The translations under genes and the position numbers were made by a program. Shown here piece by piece: positions 44,819 through 55,913 of a DNA stretch of 64,000 nt; the first letter of the stretch is position 1, and every line of letters begins with the position of its first letter. The notes below the pieces were generated by a model. The model had not been told where the DNA came from and searched no databases. It saw only the letters and a list, made by a program, of their open reading frames with translations. The stretch comes from Rhodanobacter lindaniclasticus. Its GTDB lineage: Bacteria > Pseudomonadota > Gammaproteobacteria > Xanthomonadales > Rhodanobacteraceae. Location of the stretch: NCBI RefSeq assembly GCF_004799035.1, contig NZ_MWIO01000026.1:1-64000 (forward strand). The letters run 5' to 3'.

Positions 44819-46435
44819 TCAACGCACCATCGTGGATCGGCCCAGGCCCAGGCGCAGCGGATCGAGCAGGGCACCGTAGCGATCGGCGCGGGCGGTGTCG
44901 TGTTGCAAGGGCTGGCGTACCTGGGCGGCGCTGGCGGTACGCACGTTGCGTCCGGCGTGGTGGTAATCGAGGCAGGCCGGATCGAACGGCAAGCCGCAGA
45001 ACGCCAGCAGCGCGCGGATCTCGGCTTCCGGTGCGGCCAGCAGCGCTTCGTAGTGCTGGGTGCGGATGCGTCGGGGCATGTCCGCCTGCCACACAGCCAT
45101 GATCCGCTCGTAATCGCGGATATAGGCGGCAATGTCGGTCAGCGTGCAGGCAAAATGCGGCAGCCGGTAGAACTGCTGCTTGTAGCAGGACCAGCCCGCC
45201 TCCAGCGCATCGCGACGCACGTCGACGATGGGCGCGCCTGGCAGCATGGCGCCCAGCACGCCGCTCAGCAGCCAGTTCGACGGCAGCTTGTCGGTGTGTC
45301 GCGGCTTGTGCCGGCGCCAGCGCCTGGTGCGTTCCAGGTAGCGCCGGCCCAGCCGTTGCCAGTCTCTGGCGCTGGCATCTCCAATCCAGTGCAGCAGTGG
45401 CTGGCGTCGACGCGAGGATTCCTCGCCGAGCACCTGTTCGAGGTCCGGCAGTTCGCTGGCGCCCTCCACCTGCGGATGCGCCGCCAGGATCTGTTCGAAC
45501 AGGGTGGAGCCTGAGCGAGGCAGGCCGACGATGAAGATCGCCTCATGGCCCAGGCCGGGGTCCAGAGGCGGCGGCAGGCGCGCGGAGGCCGCGAGAATGG
45601 CGTCGGCATGTTGCCGGAAGGCGCCGGCATCCCACGGCGCCAGCTCGCGCAATTGCGCGTTGGCCGCGCTGAGCGCCGCGAACGCCTGCTCATGGCGGTG
45701 CTGGTCCTCGCACACCTTGCCCAGGGCAAAGCCGGTAGCGATGCGATCGGACGGGAGGAGGTCCGGCCGGCGCAGGACCCTCGCCAGATGCTCGCGGTCG
45801 TCTTCGGACAACGGCCGCGTCTTCATGTTGGCCAACCCTCGCCAGGCATCGCCGCATGCCGGGTGCAGCGTCAGCGCGGCGCGATAGCGGGCCGCGGCCT
45901 CGTCGAAGCGCCCGGCGTGCACGAGGGCGTCGCCCAGCAGGATCGTCGCGGGCAGGAAATCCGGTGCCTGTGCCTGCGCCTGCTCCAGTGCGGCGATCGC
46001 CGCCGCGGTGTCGCCGTGCAGTTGCAGGTTGCGGCCGAGGTTGAACCACGGCATCGGTGCGTCCGGCGCCAGCGTGCAGGCCTGGCGCCAGCTGGCGAAT
46101 GCGCCATCCATGTCGCCGGCAGCTTGCCGTGCGTTGCCGAGATCGGAATGTGCCAGCGCATAGTCGGGCCATTGCGCGATAGCCCGCTGCAGCATGGCTA
46201 GCGCCTCGTCGTGGCGGTGCGTGCGGGTGTGCAGGAGGCCGTAAAGGCGCAAGGCTTCGGGGTGTTCGGGCGCCACGGCGAGCACGTTGTCCAGGGCCTG
46301 GCTGGCGGTATCGATGGCGCCGTCGCGGATCGCGTGCGCAGCTGCCTGCAGGTGCTGCAGCGCCTCCGGCGCCAGGCCGTCGAGGCGCGGGCCGGCATCG
46401 CCGGCGGGACGGTGTTCGTTGGCGGAACGGGGCAT
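44819..46435 (-). CDS. TPR-repeat sulfotransferase-family protein
   Basis: The 538-residue protein has about six tetratricopeptide-type repeats in its first ~250 residues (NVLAVAPEHPEALRLYGLLH; YALAHSDLGNARQAAGDM; PMPWFNLGRNLQLHGDT). The sulfotransferase-like second half has the 5'-phosphosulfate loop VGLPRSGSTLFEQILAAHPQ and the region APIVDVRRDALEAGWSCYKQQF. It would transfer sulfate from PAPS, probably to a protein or lipid; the acceptor is unknown. The N-terminal repeats suggest docking to a partner. Confidence 0.85.
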   Translation of the reverse strand: MPRSANEHRPAGDAGPRLDGLAPEALQHLQAAAHAIRDGAIDTASQALDNVLAVAPEHPEALRLYGLLHTRTHRHDEALAMLQRAIAQWPDYALAHSDLGNARQAAGDMDGAFASWRQACTLAPDAPMPWFNLGRNLQLHGDTAAAIAALEQAQAQAPDFLPATILLGDALVHAGRFDEAAARYRAALTLHPACGDAWRGLANMKTRPLSEDDREHLARVLRRPDLLPSDRIATGFALGKVCEDQHRHEQAFAALSAANAQLRELAPWDAGAFRQHADAILAASARLPPPLDPGLGHEAIFIVGLPRSGSTLFEQILAAHPQVEGASELPDLEQVLGEESSRRRQPLLHWIGDASARDWQRLGRRYLERTRRWRRHKPRHTDKLPSNWLLSGVLGAMLPGAPIVDVRRDALEAGWSCYKQQFYRLPHFACTLTDIAAYIRDYERIMAVWQADMPRRIRTQHYEALLAAPEAEIRALLAFCGLPFDPACLDYHHAGRNVRTASAAQVRQPLQHDTARADRYGALLDPLRLGLGRSTMVR

Positions 46436-46484
46436 GCGGCGGTTTCGCGGCTGCGGCGATTCCGCCGATGTTACGGCGTCGGCG

Positions 46485-48323
<1,839 letters not shown>

Positions 48324-48482
48324 GGGGGAAACCTCGGAGCGGAACGCAGCGCCGTGAATGAGACGCGCAAGGGGCGGATTCTACCAGTCTCTGCCGACGC
48401 GCGTGGCCGGCAAGCCTGAACGGGCTGCCATTGTGGCGGCCAAGTATGCTGGCGGTTCGCGCGACCAGGACGGTACAAAGCC

Positions 48483-49328
48483 ATGGCCATCGAAACGATT
48501 TCCGAACAGCGCCTGCATGCGGGCGTGCAGGGTTTCTATCGGCATGAATCGCATGCCTGTGCCGGCCCCATGCGCTTCGCCGTCTACCAGCCGCCGCAGG
48601 CGGCGCGGCAGCAGTGTCCGGTGCTGTATTTCCTGGCCGGCCTCACCTGCACCGAGGAAACCGCCACGATCAAGGCCGGTGCCCAGCGGCTGGCCGCCGA
48701 ACTTGGCCTGATCCTGGTGATGCCCGATACCAGCCCGCGCGATACCGGCTTCGACGGCGCCACCGGCGACTGGGAGTTCGGTGAAGGCGCCGGCTTCTAC
48801 CTGGACGCCACCGAAGCGCCGTGGTCGACACGCTTTCGCATGGCCAGTTACGTGGTGGACGAACTGCCCGCGTTGATCGGCGTCCATTTCCCGGCCGACC
48901 TCGCGCGCAGCGGCCTCTGCGGTCATTCGATGGGCGGCCACGGCGCGCTGACCCTGGCCCTGAAGAACCCCGCACGCTATCGCTCGGTGTCGGCCTTCGC
49001 CCCGATCGTGGCCCCCAGCCAGGTGCCGTGGGGGCGCAAGGCGTTGCCGCGTTACCTGGGCGACGACCCGGCGGCCTGGGCTGCGCACGATGCCTGCGAA
49101 CTGGTGCGGCGGCAGACCTTTCCCGGCACGATCCTGATCGACCAGGGCGAGGCCGACGGTTTCCTCGAAGCGCAGTTGAAACCGGAACTGTTCGACCAGG
49201 CCTGCGCCGAATCCGGGCAGGCCCTGTTGCTGCGCCGGCACGCCGGCTATGACCACAGCTACTGGTTCATCACCAGCTTCATCGACGACCACCTGCGCCA
49301 TCACGCAAAGGTGCTGGGCCTGCTCTAG
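48483..49328 (+). CDS. fghA: S-formylglutathione hydrolase
   Basis: The 281-residue alpha/beta-hydrolase releases formate and glutathione in formaldehyde detoxification. It carries the nucleophile elbow CGHSMGGHGAL (Ser149), an upstream oxyanion part FLAGLTCTEET and the terminal His in GYDHSYWFI, typical of FghA/esterase D. The alcohol dehydrogenase AdhC/FrmA, its usual partner, is not in the window. The stop codon forms part of the following REP-like repeat. DEAD-box genes lie on either side, on the other strand. Confidence 0.95.
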   Translation: MAIETISEQRLHAGVQGFYRHESHACAGPMRFAVYQPPQAARQQCPVLYFLAGLTCTEETATIKAGAQRLAAELGLILVMPDTSPRDTGFDGATGDWEFGEGAGFYLDATEAPWSTRFRMASYVVDELPALIGVHFPADLARSGLCGHSMGGHGALTLALKNPARYRSVSAFAPIVAPSQVPWGRKALPRYLGDDPAAWAAHDACELVRRQTFPGTILIDQGEADGFLEAQLKPELFDQACAESGQALLLRRHAGYDHSYWFITSFIDDHLRHHAKVLGLL

Positions 49329-49407
49329 GAGCCCGCTTGCGGGCGATGCTCTGCTCTTGCGAATCCAAATTCCGAGGGCAAGGGCATCGCCCGCGAGCGG
49401 GCTCCTA
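49326..49407. repeat. REP-like inverted repeat, copy 2
   Basis: The left arm TAGGAGCCCGCTTGCGGGCG (from 49326) and the right arm GCATCGCCCGCGAGCGGGCT (from 49384) are near-exact complements and match the copy at 12707 with one substitution per arm. The left arm begins in the fghA stop codon (TAG). The loop contains TTGCGAATCC, the same core as copy 1. It sits between convergent fghA and rhlE. Confidence 0.85.
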
Positions 49408-49433
49408 CAGATGGGTCCAGGGACGTTGCCCGG

Positions 49434-50762
49434 TCAGGCCTTGGCCGCCGGGCGCCGATTGTTGCGACGGCGCTGGTTGCCGGCGGCGTGGTCGCCGCGG
49501 CCCTGCGGCGCATAGCCGCTCGGCCGTGCCGCACCGGCGGGCTTGCCCTGGCGCGGCGCGCGCGACTGCTGGCGCTGGCCGCCGCCACCTTGTTTCGGGC
49601 GCGGTGCACCGGCATCCAGCCGCAGCGGGGCGGAGGGCTCGTAGCCGGCCATGGCGGTGATCGCGATGTCCTGCTTGAGCAGCTTGCGGATGTCGTACAG
49701 CAGGCCGCTTTCGTCATGGCTGACCAGCGACAGCGCGAGGCCTTCCATGCCGGCGCGGCCAGTGCGGCCGATGCGGTGCACGTAATCCTCGGCCACCGAA
49801 GGCAGGTCGTAGTTGATCACGATCGGCAACTGCTCGATGTCGATGCCGCGCGCGGCGATGTCGGTGGCCACCAGCACGGTGACGCGGCCGCTCTTGAAGT
49901 CGCTGAGTGCGCGGGTGCGGGCATTCTGGCTCTTGTTGCCGTGGATCGCGGCGCTGCGCAGACCCGAGGCGTTGAGGAAGGTCACCAGCTTGTCGGCGCC
50001 GTGCTTGGTGCGGCTGAATACCAGCGTCTGGCGACGGGTATCGGCCGACAGCACGTGCAGCAGCAGGTCGCGCTTGCGCGCAGCGTCCACCGGATGCACC
50101 TGGTGGCTGACCAGGGCGGTCACGGTGTTCGGTGCGGAGACCGAGATCTCGCGCGGGTTGTGCATGAACTCCATTGCCAGCGTCTTGATCGCCGGGGCGA
50201 AGGTGGCCGAGAACAGCAGGGTCTGGCGCTTCTTCGGCACCGACTGCAGGATGCGCTTCAGCGCCGGCAGGAAGCCCATGTCGAGCATGCGGTCGGCTTC
50301 GTCCAGCACCAGCGTCTCCACCGCGGAGAGGTCCAGCGTGCGCTGCTGCAGGTGGTCGATCAGCCGGCCCGGGGTGGCGATCACGACGTCCACGCCGCGA
50401 CGCAGCGCGTTGATCTGCGGGCCCATGCCGACGCCGCCGAAGATGGTGGTGGCGCTGACGTGGATGTGCTTGCCGTAGTCGCGCATGTTCTCGTGGATCT
50501 GCGCGGCCAGCTCGCGGGTGGGGGTGAGGATCAGCGCGCGCGGGCGGCGGGTCATGGTCTGCCCGCTGGTCGAGAGCTTCTGCAGCAGCGGCAGCGCGAA
50601 CGCGGCAGTCTTGCCGGTGCCGGTCTGCGCAGCGGCGAGCAGGTCGTGGCCTTCCAGCGCGGGCGGGATCGCCGCGGCCTGGATCGGGGTGGGATTGGCG
50701 TAGCCGTAATCGGCGAGCGCACGCAACAACGCGGGCGCAAGGCCCAGCGAATCGAAGGACAT
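49434..50762 (-). CDS. rhlE: DEAD-box RNA helicase RhlE
   Basis: The 442-residue ATP-dependent RNA helicase begins [21 protein letters not shown] (RhlE-type start) and carries [32 protein letters not shown] and [10 protein letters not shown]. The C-terminal ~70 residues are Arg/Gly/Gln-rich and disordered. RhlE acts in ribosome maturation and RNA turnover. It differs from the DeaD-type helicase 1 kb away by the lack of a DbpA-like domain. Confidence 0.95.
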   Translation of the reverse strand: MSFDSLGLAPALLRALADYGYANPTPIQAAAIPPALEGHDLLAAAQTGTGKTAAFALPLLQKLSTSGQTMTRRPRALILTPTRELAAQIHENMRDYGKHIHVSATTIFGGVGMGPQINALRRGVDVVIATPGRLIDHLQQRTLDLSAVETLVLDEADRMLDMGFLPALKRILQSVPKKRQTLLFSATFAPAIKTLAMEFMHNPREISVSAPNTVTALVSHQVHPVDAARKRDLLLHVLSADTRRQTLVFSRTKHGADKLVTFLNASGLRSAAIHGNKSQNARTRALSDFKSGRVTVLVATDIAARGIDIEQLPIVINYDLPSVAEDYVHRIGRTGRAGMEGLALSLVSHDESGLLYDIRKLLKQDIAITAMAGYEPSAPLRLDAGAPRPKQGGGGQRQQSRAPRQGKPAGAARPSGYAPQGRGDHAAGNQRRRNNRRPAAKA

Positions 50763-50907
50763 GAAACACTCCTGTGCAACCCGGAGTGTTCATACCGTGT
50801 TGCGAATCAAGGGGAAGGGGGCGGCGGTTGCCGCAACCGTCGAAGGAACGACGATCCGGTGAGTATAGCTGATTCGGCATGCCGACGTCTGCCTCTGCGG
50901 GCGGGCG

Positions 50908-51564
50908 TCAGCGAGGATGGCGCGCCACGACCAGATAACTGTTGAATGGCGTGCGTCCGCGCAGGGGCTCGATACGCACCTCCAGCCCGGCCTGTTCGAG
51001 CGGCACGCGCACCTCGTCGGCGCTCGGATAGTGCTGCGCGCCGCCGGGAATCCAGCCGGAGACGTGCAGGAAGAACTCCTCGACGCGGGTGGCGTGGAAG
51101 CGCCAGTTGGCCTCGCGCAGCACGTTGCGGATGATCAGCAGACCCTGCGGCGACAGGTGCCGCGCGGCGTCCCGTAGCAGGGTGGGCTGGCGCGCGGCGG
51201 GCAGGTAGTGCAGCACGTCGAGCAGGGCGACATGGCCCTGCTGCGGCGGCAGCTCGGCGACGTCGGCCTGTTGCAGGCGCATCACGGCATCGAGTCCCGC
51301 GCGTTGCACCGCACGTTGGCCCGCCGCGATCTTGCGCGGATCGTGATCCAGCCCGAGGTAGGGCTGGGCGAGGCCTTGCGCATGCAGGTACTGGCCCAGC
51401 AGGCCGATGCCGCAGCCGATGTCGAGCAGCGGCAGCGACGTACCGTCGATCCGCGTCGACACGGCATCGTAGACCGGGTCGCTGGCCAGCTTGCCGCGCA
51501 CGTAGCCGCGCTGCAGGTGGCCCTGGTAGAGCCGCGCGATGTGCCGCCGTGAGTGACCGTCCAT
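50908..51564 (-). CDS. class I SAM-dependent methyltransferase
   Basis: The 218-residue protein has motif I LLDIGCGIGLLGQYLHAQG near residue 45, then YLGLDHDPRKIAAGQ and ALLDVLHYLPA, which form a SAM-binding Rossmann fold. The late segment LLIIRNVLREANWRFHATRVEEFF suggests a Methyltransf_25-like enzyme. The ATG at 51564 (MDGHSRRHIARLYQGH) is where the ordered part begins; an upstream ATG adds an Arg/Pro-rich stretch. The substrate is unknown. It diverges from the MFS gene. Confidence 0.85.
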   Translation of the reverse strand: MDGHSRRHIARLYQGHLQRGYVRGKLASDPVYDAVSTRIDGTSLPLLDIGCGIGLLGQYLHAQGLAQPYLGLDHDPRKIAAGQRAVQRAGLDAVMRLQQADVAELPPQQGHVALLDVLHYLPAARQPTLLRDAARHLSPQGLLIIRNVLREANWRFHATRVEEFFLHVSGWIPGGAQHYPSADEVRVPLEQAGLEVRIEPLRGRTPFNSYLVVARHPR

Positions 51565-51693
51565 GCGCGTCCCGCGTGCCGGAGATGCGACCAGCCTAAC
51601 AAGCTTGCCGGGATGGTGCGGGGTTGCGTAGCGGGCCGGCCTCGTGCATACCGTGCGCACCGCCGCTCGACGGCCGCTGCCTGGAGTTTCGCG

Positions 51694-52926
51694 ATGTCGT
51701 GGTTTTCACCCCTGCGCCAACTCGACTCCACCCAGCGACATACGGTGGCGGCGAGCTTCCTCGGCTGGACGCTGGACGCGTTCGACTTCTTCCTGCTGGT
51801 GTTCGTGCTGGGCGACATCGCCGACGATTTCCAGGTGCACAAGACCGAGGTGACGCTGGGCATTCTGCTGACCCTGGCGGCCCGCCCGCTTGGCGCGCTG
51901 CTGTTCGGCCGGCTCGCCGATCGTTACGGGCGCCGGCCGGTGCTGATGTTCGACGTGCTGCTGTTCTCGTTGCTGGAATTTGCCTGCGCCTTCGCACCGA
52001 CGCTGACGGTACTGCTGGTGCTGCGTTTCGCCTTCGGCGTGGCGATGGGCGGCGAGTGGGGCGTCGGTGCCTCGCTGGCGCTGGAGAGCATCCCGGTGCG
52101 CGCTCGCGGGCTGGTTTCGGGGTTGCTGCAGAGCGGCTATCCCTGCGGTTATTTTCTGGGCGCGATCGCCTTCTGGGTGGTATTCGACGTATTGGGCCTG
52201 GGCTGGCGCGCGATGTTCGTCGTCGGCGTGCTGCCGGCCTTGCTGGTGTTGTACCTGCGCAGCAAGGTGCCCGAGTCGCCGGTATGGCAGGCGGGGCAGG
52301 CGGGCAGGCAGCGGCGGAGTCTGCGCGACTCGATGCGCGGGCAGTGGAAGCGGCTGCTGTACATGATGCTGCTGATGATGGCGTTCAACATGTTCAGCCA
52401 TGGCTCGCAGGACATGTATCCGACCTTCCTCAAATCGCAGTTGCACCTGCAGGTCGGCACGGTGACCGTGCTGACGATGCTGCTCAACGCCGGCGCCATC
52501 CTCGGTGGCCTGAGCTTCGGCGCCTGGTCCGAACGCATCGGCCGGCGACGCGCGATGATCGTGGCGGCGTTGCTGGCCTTGCCGTGCATTCCGCTGTGGA
52601 CGCATGGCGGCTCACTGGTGCTGCTCGGGCTGGGCGCGTTCCTCATCCAGGTGATGGTGCAGGGGGCCTGGGGCATCGTGCCGGCCTACCTCAACGAGCT
52701 GTCGTCGGACGACGTGCGCGGCACCTTGCCCGGCTTCGCCTATCAGCTGGGCAACCTGCTGGCCGCGAGCACGGCCACCGCGCAATCGTGGCTGGCCGAT
52801 CGCAGCGGCGGCAACTACGCGCTGGTGATGGCGGGGTGGATGGCCGCAGTGGCCGTCGTGCTGGCCCTGCTGGCGTGGCTGGGGCCGGAGGTGCGCGGTA
52901 CGTACTTTGGCAGGCAGCGCTCCTGA
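51694..52926 (+). CDS. MFS transporter, carboxylate/sugar-acid type
   Basis: The 410-residue protein has twelve helices. The motif between helices 2 and 3, GRLADRYGRRPVLM, and its counterpart GAWSERIGRRRAMIV are the classic MFS signatures. RFAFGVAMGGEWGVGASLALE is the SHS (sialate/lactate:proton symporter) version. It most probably imports a carboxylate such as lactate. TGGAG precedes the ATG. Confidence 0.88.
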   Translation: MSWFSPLRQLDSTQRHTVAASFLGWTLDAFDFFLLVFVLGDIADDFQVHKTEVTLGILLTLAARPLGALLFGRLADRYGRRPVLMFDVLLFSLLEFACAFAPTLTVLLVLRFAFGVAMGGEWGVGASLALESIPVRARGLVSGLLQSGYPCGYFLGAIAFWVVFDVLGLGWRAMFVVGVLPALLVLYLRSKVPESPVWQAGQAGRQRRSLRDSMRGQWKRLLYMMLLMMAFNMFSHGSQDMYPTFLKSQLHLQVGTVTVLTMLLNAGAILGGLSFGAWSERIGRRRAMIVAALLALPCIPLWTHGGSLVLLGLGAFLIQVMVQGAWGIVPAYLNELSSDDVRGTLPGFAYQLGNLLAASTATAQSWLADRSGGNYALVMAGWMAAVAVVLALLAWLGPEVRGTYFGRQRS

Positions 52927-52963
52927 TAGAATCGCCGGTTTGCGCCCTCTTGCGAGACATACG

Positions 52964-53449
52964 ATGAAAGCTGGAAAGGACAAGGTGGTTTCCCTGCACT
53001 ACACGCTGACGGTGGCCGGCGACAAGGTGGAAAGCTCGCACGACCGCGACGAACCGTTGTGGGTACTGCTTGGCCACGGCCAGCTGATTCCCGGCCTGGA
53101 AACCGCACTCGGGGGCCACGAGACCGGCGAGGAACTGGCGGTGGACGTGGCCGCCGCAGACGCCTACGGCGAGCGCCAGGAAGGGCAGATCCAGCGCATG
53201 TCCAAGAAGTATTTCCCGCAGGCCAACCGGCTCAAGCCGGGCATGGTCACCGTGCTGCAGCTGAAGGAAGGCGGCCAGCGCGCCGTCACCGTGCACAAGG
53301 TCGGCATGAGCACGATCGACGTGGACCTCAATCACCCGATGGCCGGCAAGAACCTGCATTTCGACGTGAGCATCGGCGAGGTGCGCGACGCCACGGAAGA
53401 AGAGCTGCAGCACGGCCACGCGCATCCGCCGGGCAGTGCGGAGCACTGA
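52964..53449 (+). CDS. slyD: FKBP-type peptidyl-prolyl isomerase SlyD
   Basis: The 161-residue chaperone/isomerase has the FKBP core VVSLHYTLTVAGDKVESS ... PLWVLLGHGQLIPGLETALGG with the SlyD insert-in-flap domain (QRMSKKYFPQANRLKPGMV), and a short His-bearing tail (LQHGHAHPPGSAEH) instead of the long metal-binding tail of E. coli SlyD. It aids folding and may bind nickel weakly. A TAGAAT -10 candidate lies at 52927-52932. A clear terminator follows. Confidence 0.93.
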   Translation: MKAGKDKVVSLHYTLTVAGDKVESSHDRDEPLWVLLGHGQLIPGLETALGGHETGEELAVDVAAADAYGERQEGQIQRMSKKYFPQANRLKPGMVTVLQLKEGGQRAVTVHKVGMSTIDVDLNHPMAGKNLHFDVSIGEVRDATEEELQHGHAHPPGSAEH

Positions 53450-53472
53450 GCTGCGGATAATCGGATCAAACC

Positions 53473-53497
53473 AAAACGGCGCCTCGGCGCCGTTTTT
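53473..53497 (+). terminator. Rho-independent terminator after slyD
   Basis: AAAACGGCGCC-TC-GGCGCCGTTTTT: a nine-to-eleven-base stem, two-base loop and a run of T, 24 bases after the slyD stop. It reads equally well in both directions, so it may also serve the minus-strand lipoprotein gene that ends at 53623. Confidence 0.9.
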
Positions 53498-53505
53498 CGT
53501 TTGCC

Positions 53506-53526
53506 CCTTCTCCCTTTGGGAGAAGG
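53506..53526. repeat. short palindrome CCTTCTCCC-TTT-GGGAGAAGG
   Basis: Perfect nine-base arms with a three-base loop. CCTTCTCCCTTTGGGAGAAGG palindromes recur in Xanthomonadales genomes downstream of genes. Here it follows the slyD terminator. Confidence 0.6.
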
Positions 53527-53622
53527 TTTGGATGAGGGAGCGCTCGGATTACGGTACGCGATGCTTTTCCTTCCGTCGCATGACGAAGATCATCGTGCAC
53601 AGGCTTTCGCCCTGTACGGCCC

Positions 53623-54198
53623 TCAATCCAGCACCCGCTTCCCGTACGCGAAGTGGTCGCCCCAGTACGGCCCGTCGATGTCGTCCAGCCGCACCGTGCC
53701 GCCGCTGTTGGGCGCATGCACGAAGCGTCCCTTGCCGACATACACGCCGACGTGGCTGATGCTGCCGCCGATGTCGAAGAACACCAGGTCGCCGCTGGCC
53801 AGCTGGGTCATCCGCTTCACCTTGCGGGCGTGCATCGAAGCCATCGCGTGCGACGTACGCGGCAAGCTGATGCCGGCGGCCGTGCGGTAGATGTAATCGA
53901 CCAGGCCGCTGCAATCGAACCCCCCGGTCGGCGTATTGCCGCCCCAGCGGTAGGGCGTGCCGACCAGTCCGATCGCGCGGAACAGGATGTCGTTCGCCTC
54001 GCCCGCGCTGGCGGCCGACGGCGCGCGGGGCGGCAGGTCGGCCAGCGCCGAATGCGAGGCCTTGTAGGTGGTCTCGCGCCGGTGCGGACTGCTGGCGCAG
54101 GCGGTGAGCAGGGCGATCATGGCGTAGAGCAGGAGTTGTCGCGCCAGGCCGCAAGGGGTGGCGGTCGAGGTGAGGCGGGATACTCGATCCGGAGGCAT
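53623..54198 (-). CDS. NlpC/P60-family lipoprotein (cell-wall endopeptidase)
   Basis: The 191-residue protein has an N-terminal lipoprotein signal (LLYAMIALLTAC, lipid Cys34) and a NlpC/P60 domain with the catalytic Cys in FDCSGLVDYIYR (Cys96), the His of SISHVGVYVG (His149) and the segment GDLVFFDIGG. It probably cleaves D-Glu/meso-DAP bonds in peptidoglycan, like Spr/MepS. The ATG at 54198 starts 33 residues before the lipid Cys; a later start cannot be ruled out. Confidence 0.92.
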   Translation of the reverse strand: MPPDRVSRLTSTATPCGLARQLLLYAMIALLTACASSPHRRETTYKASHSALADLPPRAPSAASAGEANDILFRAIGLVGTPYRWGGNTPTGGFDCSGLVDYIYRTAAGISLPRTSHAMASMHARKVKRMTQLASGDLVFFDIGGSISHVGVYVGKGRFVHAPNSGGTVRLDDIDGPYWGDHFAYGKRVLD

Positions 54199-54426
54199 GG
54201 CACGATCTCGGCCTGAGTCAGCCCGAGGTTACCAAATCAATGGGTTGGGAGAAAGTGTTCAGAAAGTAGTGGAGTGCTTGCACCGTAAGCGCAGGTGCGA
54301 CGCCACTTGCTACCATCGAATGACGGATCGGCGACCGATGCGGGCGCATTGCCGAGTCGGTCCGAGGCTCTCGGTCATGAACGATGCCAGGGCCGATGCG
54401 CCCGCCCGGTTCGGGCCGTAGCGAGC

Positions 54427-54449
54427 GTGGCGCCTTGCGTGGGCGCCAC
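54427..54449. other. short hairpin before glutathione-reductase-like gene
   Basis: GTGGCGCC (54427-54434) and GGCGCCAC (54442-54449) pair exactly with a seven-base loop; the following ATG of the reductase gene is 24 bases away with GAGGATG between. It might modulate translation of that gene. The rest of the 273-base gap shows nothing else that I can name. Confidence 0.3.
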
Positions 54450-54472
54450 CCACGAACGCCGAGGATGATGCG

Positions 54473-55822
54473 ATGACCGCAAGCCATGACCTGATCGTGC
54501 TGGGCGCCGGTTCCGGCGGCCTGGCCACGGCCTTTCGCGCAGCCAGGCATGGCGCCCGCGTGGCGTTGGTCGAGCCGCGCGAACTGGGTGGCACCTGCGT
54601 GCATCGCGGCTGCGTACCGAAGAAGGCGATGTGGATCGCGGCGCAGTGGGCGCAGGAACAGCGCTGGGCCACGGCGCTGGGGTTCGACGCGCAGCCCGGG
54701 CCGCTGGACTGGAGGCACTTCCGCGAGGTGCGCGCGGCCTACATCGGACGGATCGATCAACGCTATGCCGAACGCCTGCAGCAGGCCGGCGTCGAGGTCA
54801 TGCAGCAGCACGCGCGGTTCGTCGCCGCGGACACGGTGGAACTGGCCGATGGCAGCCGCGCGCAGGCGCCGCATGTGGTGATCGCCACCGGCGCGCGGCC
54901 GCGTCGCCTGAACATTCCCGGCTTCGAGCTGGGCCTGGTATCGGATGACATTTTTGCCCTCGATGCCGCGCCCCGGCGCGTTGCGATCGTCGGCGGCGGT
55001 TACGTCGCCGTGGAGTTCGCCGGCCTGTTGCGGGCGCTGGGCTGCAGTGTCGAGATGCTGGCGCGCAAGCGGTTGCTGGGCAGCTTCGACGCGGAACTCG
55101 TGAGCGCCCTGCGCGAGCACATGCATGGCCAGGGCATCGCGGTGCACCTGGACACCGATGTGCACGCCGCGCGCCGCGTGGACGATGGCATCGTGCTGGA
55201 CGACGGTGCCCTGGCCGGCCCGCGCGGTCCCTACGACGCCGTGCTGTGGGCGGTGGGGCGGGTGCCGAATACCGAATCGCTGGGCCTGGACGCCGTCGGC
55301 GTGGCGCGGGACGACAAGGGCCACGTGGCGACCGACGCCTGGCAGGACACCAACGTCGCGGGCATCCACGCGGTGGGCGACGTTACCGGGAGGCACGAGC
55401 TGACCCCGGTGGCGGTGGCGACCGGGCGCGCGCTCGCCGACCGTCTGTTCGGCGGGCAGGAACAGGCGCGGATGGATTACCGCAACATCCCCACCGTGGT
55501 GTTTTCCAAGCCGCCGATGGGTCGCGTCGGGCTCACCGAACACGAGGCGCGGGAACGCCACGGCGAGGCGGTGCGCGTCCACTGCAGCCGCTTCACGCCG
55601 ATGGCCTGGGCGCTGGTGGGCAAGCGCGAACAGAGCCTGATGAAACTGGTTTGCGTGGGCGAGGACGAACGCGTGGTGGGGATCCACCTGCTTGGCCCGA
55701 GTGCCGACGAAATGTTGCAGGGATTTGCCGTGGCCTTGAAGCGAGGCATCTGCAAGCGCGATCTCGATGCCACCGTGGCGATCCACCCGACCTCGGCCGA
55801 AGAGCTGGTCCTGATGGATTGA
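54473..55822 (+). CDS. gor: glutathione-disulfide-reductase family flavoenzyme
   Basis: The 449-residue FAD/NADPH enzyme has the redox-active disulfide ELGGTCVHRGCVPKK (Cys42, Cys47), the N-terminal FAD loop VLGAGSGGLATAF, the NAD(P)H site VGGGYVAVEFAGLL, the second FAD segment IHAVGDVTG and the C-terminal catalytic HPTSAEE. The length and the active-site His/Glu fit glutathione reductase; mycothione or a related reductase is less likely. It keeps the cytosolic thiol pool reduced, which also serves fghA-type detoxification. Confidence 0.9.
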   Translation: MTASHDLIVLGAGSGGLATAFRAARHGARVALVEPRELGGTCVHRGCVPKKAMWIAAQWAQEQRWATALGFDAQPGPLDWRHFREVRAAYIGRIDQRYAERLQQAGVEVMQQHARFVAADTVELADGSRAQAPHVVIATGARPRRLNIPGFELGLVSDDIFALDAAPRRVAIVGGGYVAVEFAGLLRALGCSVEMLARKRLLGSFDAELVSALREHMHGQGIAVHLDTDVHAARRVDDGIVLDDGALAGPRGPYDAVLWAVGRVPNTESLGLDAVGVARDDKGHVATDAWQDTNVAGIHAVGDVTGRHELTPVAVATGRALADRLFGGQEQARMDYRNIPTVVFSKPPMGRVGLTEHEARERHGEAVRVHCSRFTPMAWALVGKREQSLMKLVCVGEDERVVGIHLLGPSADEMLQGFAVALKRGICKRDLDATVAIHPTSAEELVLMD

Positions 55823-55823
55823 C

Positions 55824-55899
55824 GGCCGGGATCCGGGACAGCCGAAGTCCGTGCGACCATGGCTCTCGCGCACCCGAATTCCCAGACCCGGTCCCGGCC
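55824..55899. repeat. imperfect inverted repeat between gor and hutG
   Basis: GGCCGGGATCCGGG (55824-55837) pairs with CCCGGTCCCGGCC (55887-55899) with one unpaired base. It starts just after the gor stop, so it may end that transcript. A TAGACT (55903-55908) next to the right arm could be the -10 box for hutG. Confidence 0.45.
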
Positions 55900-55913
55900 C
55901 TTAGACTGGAACG

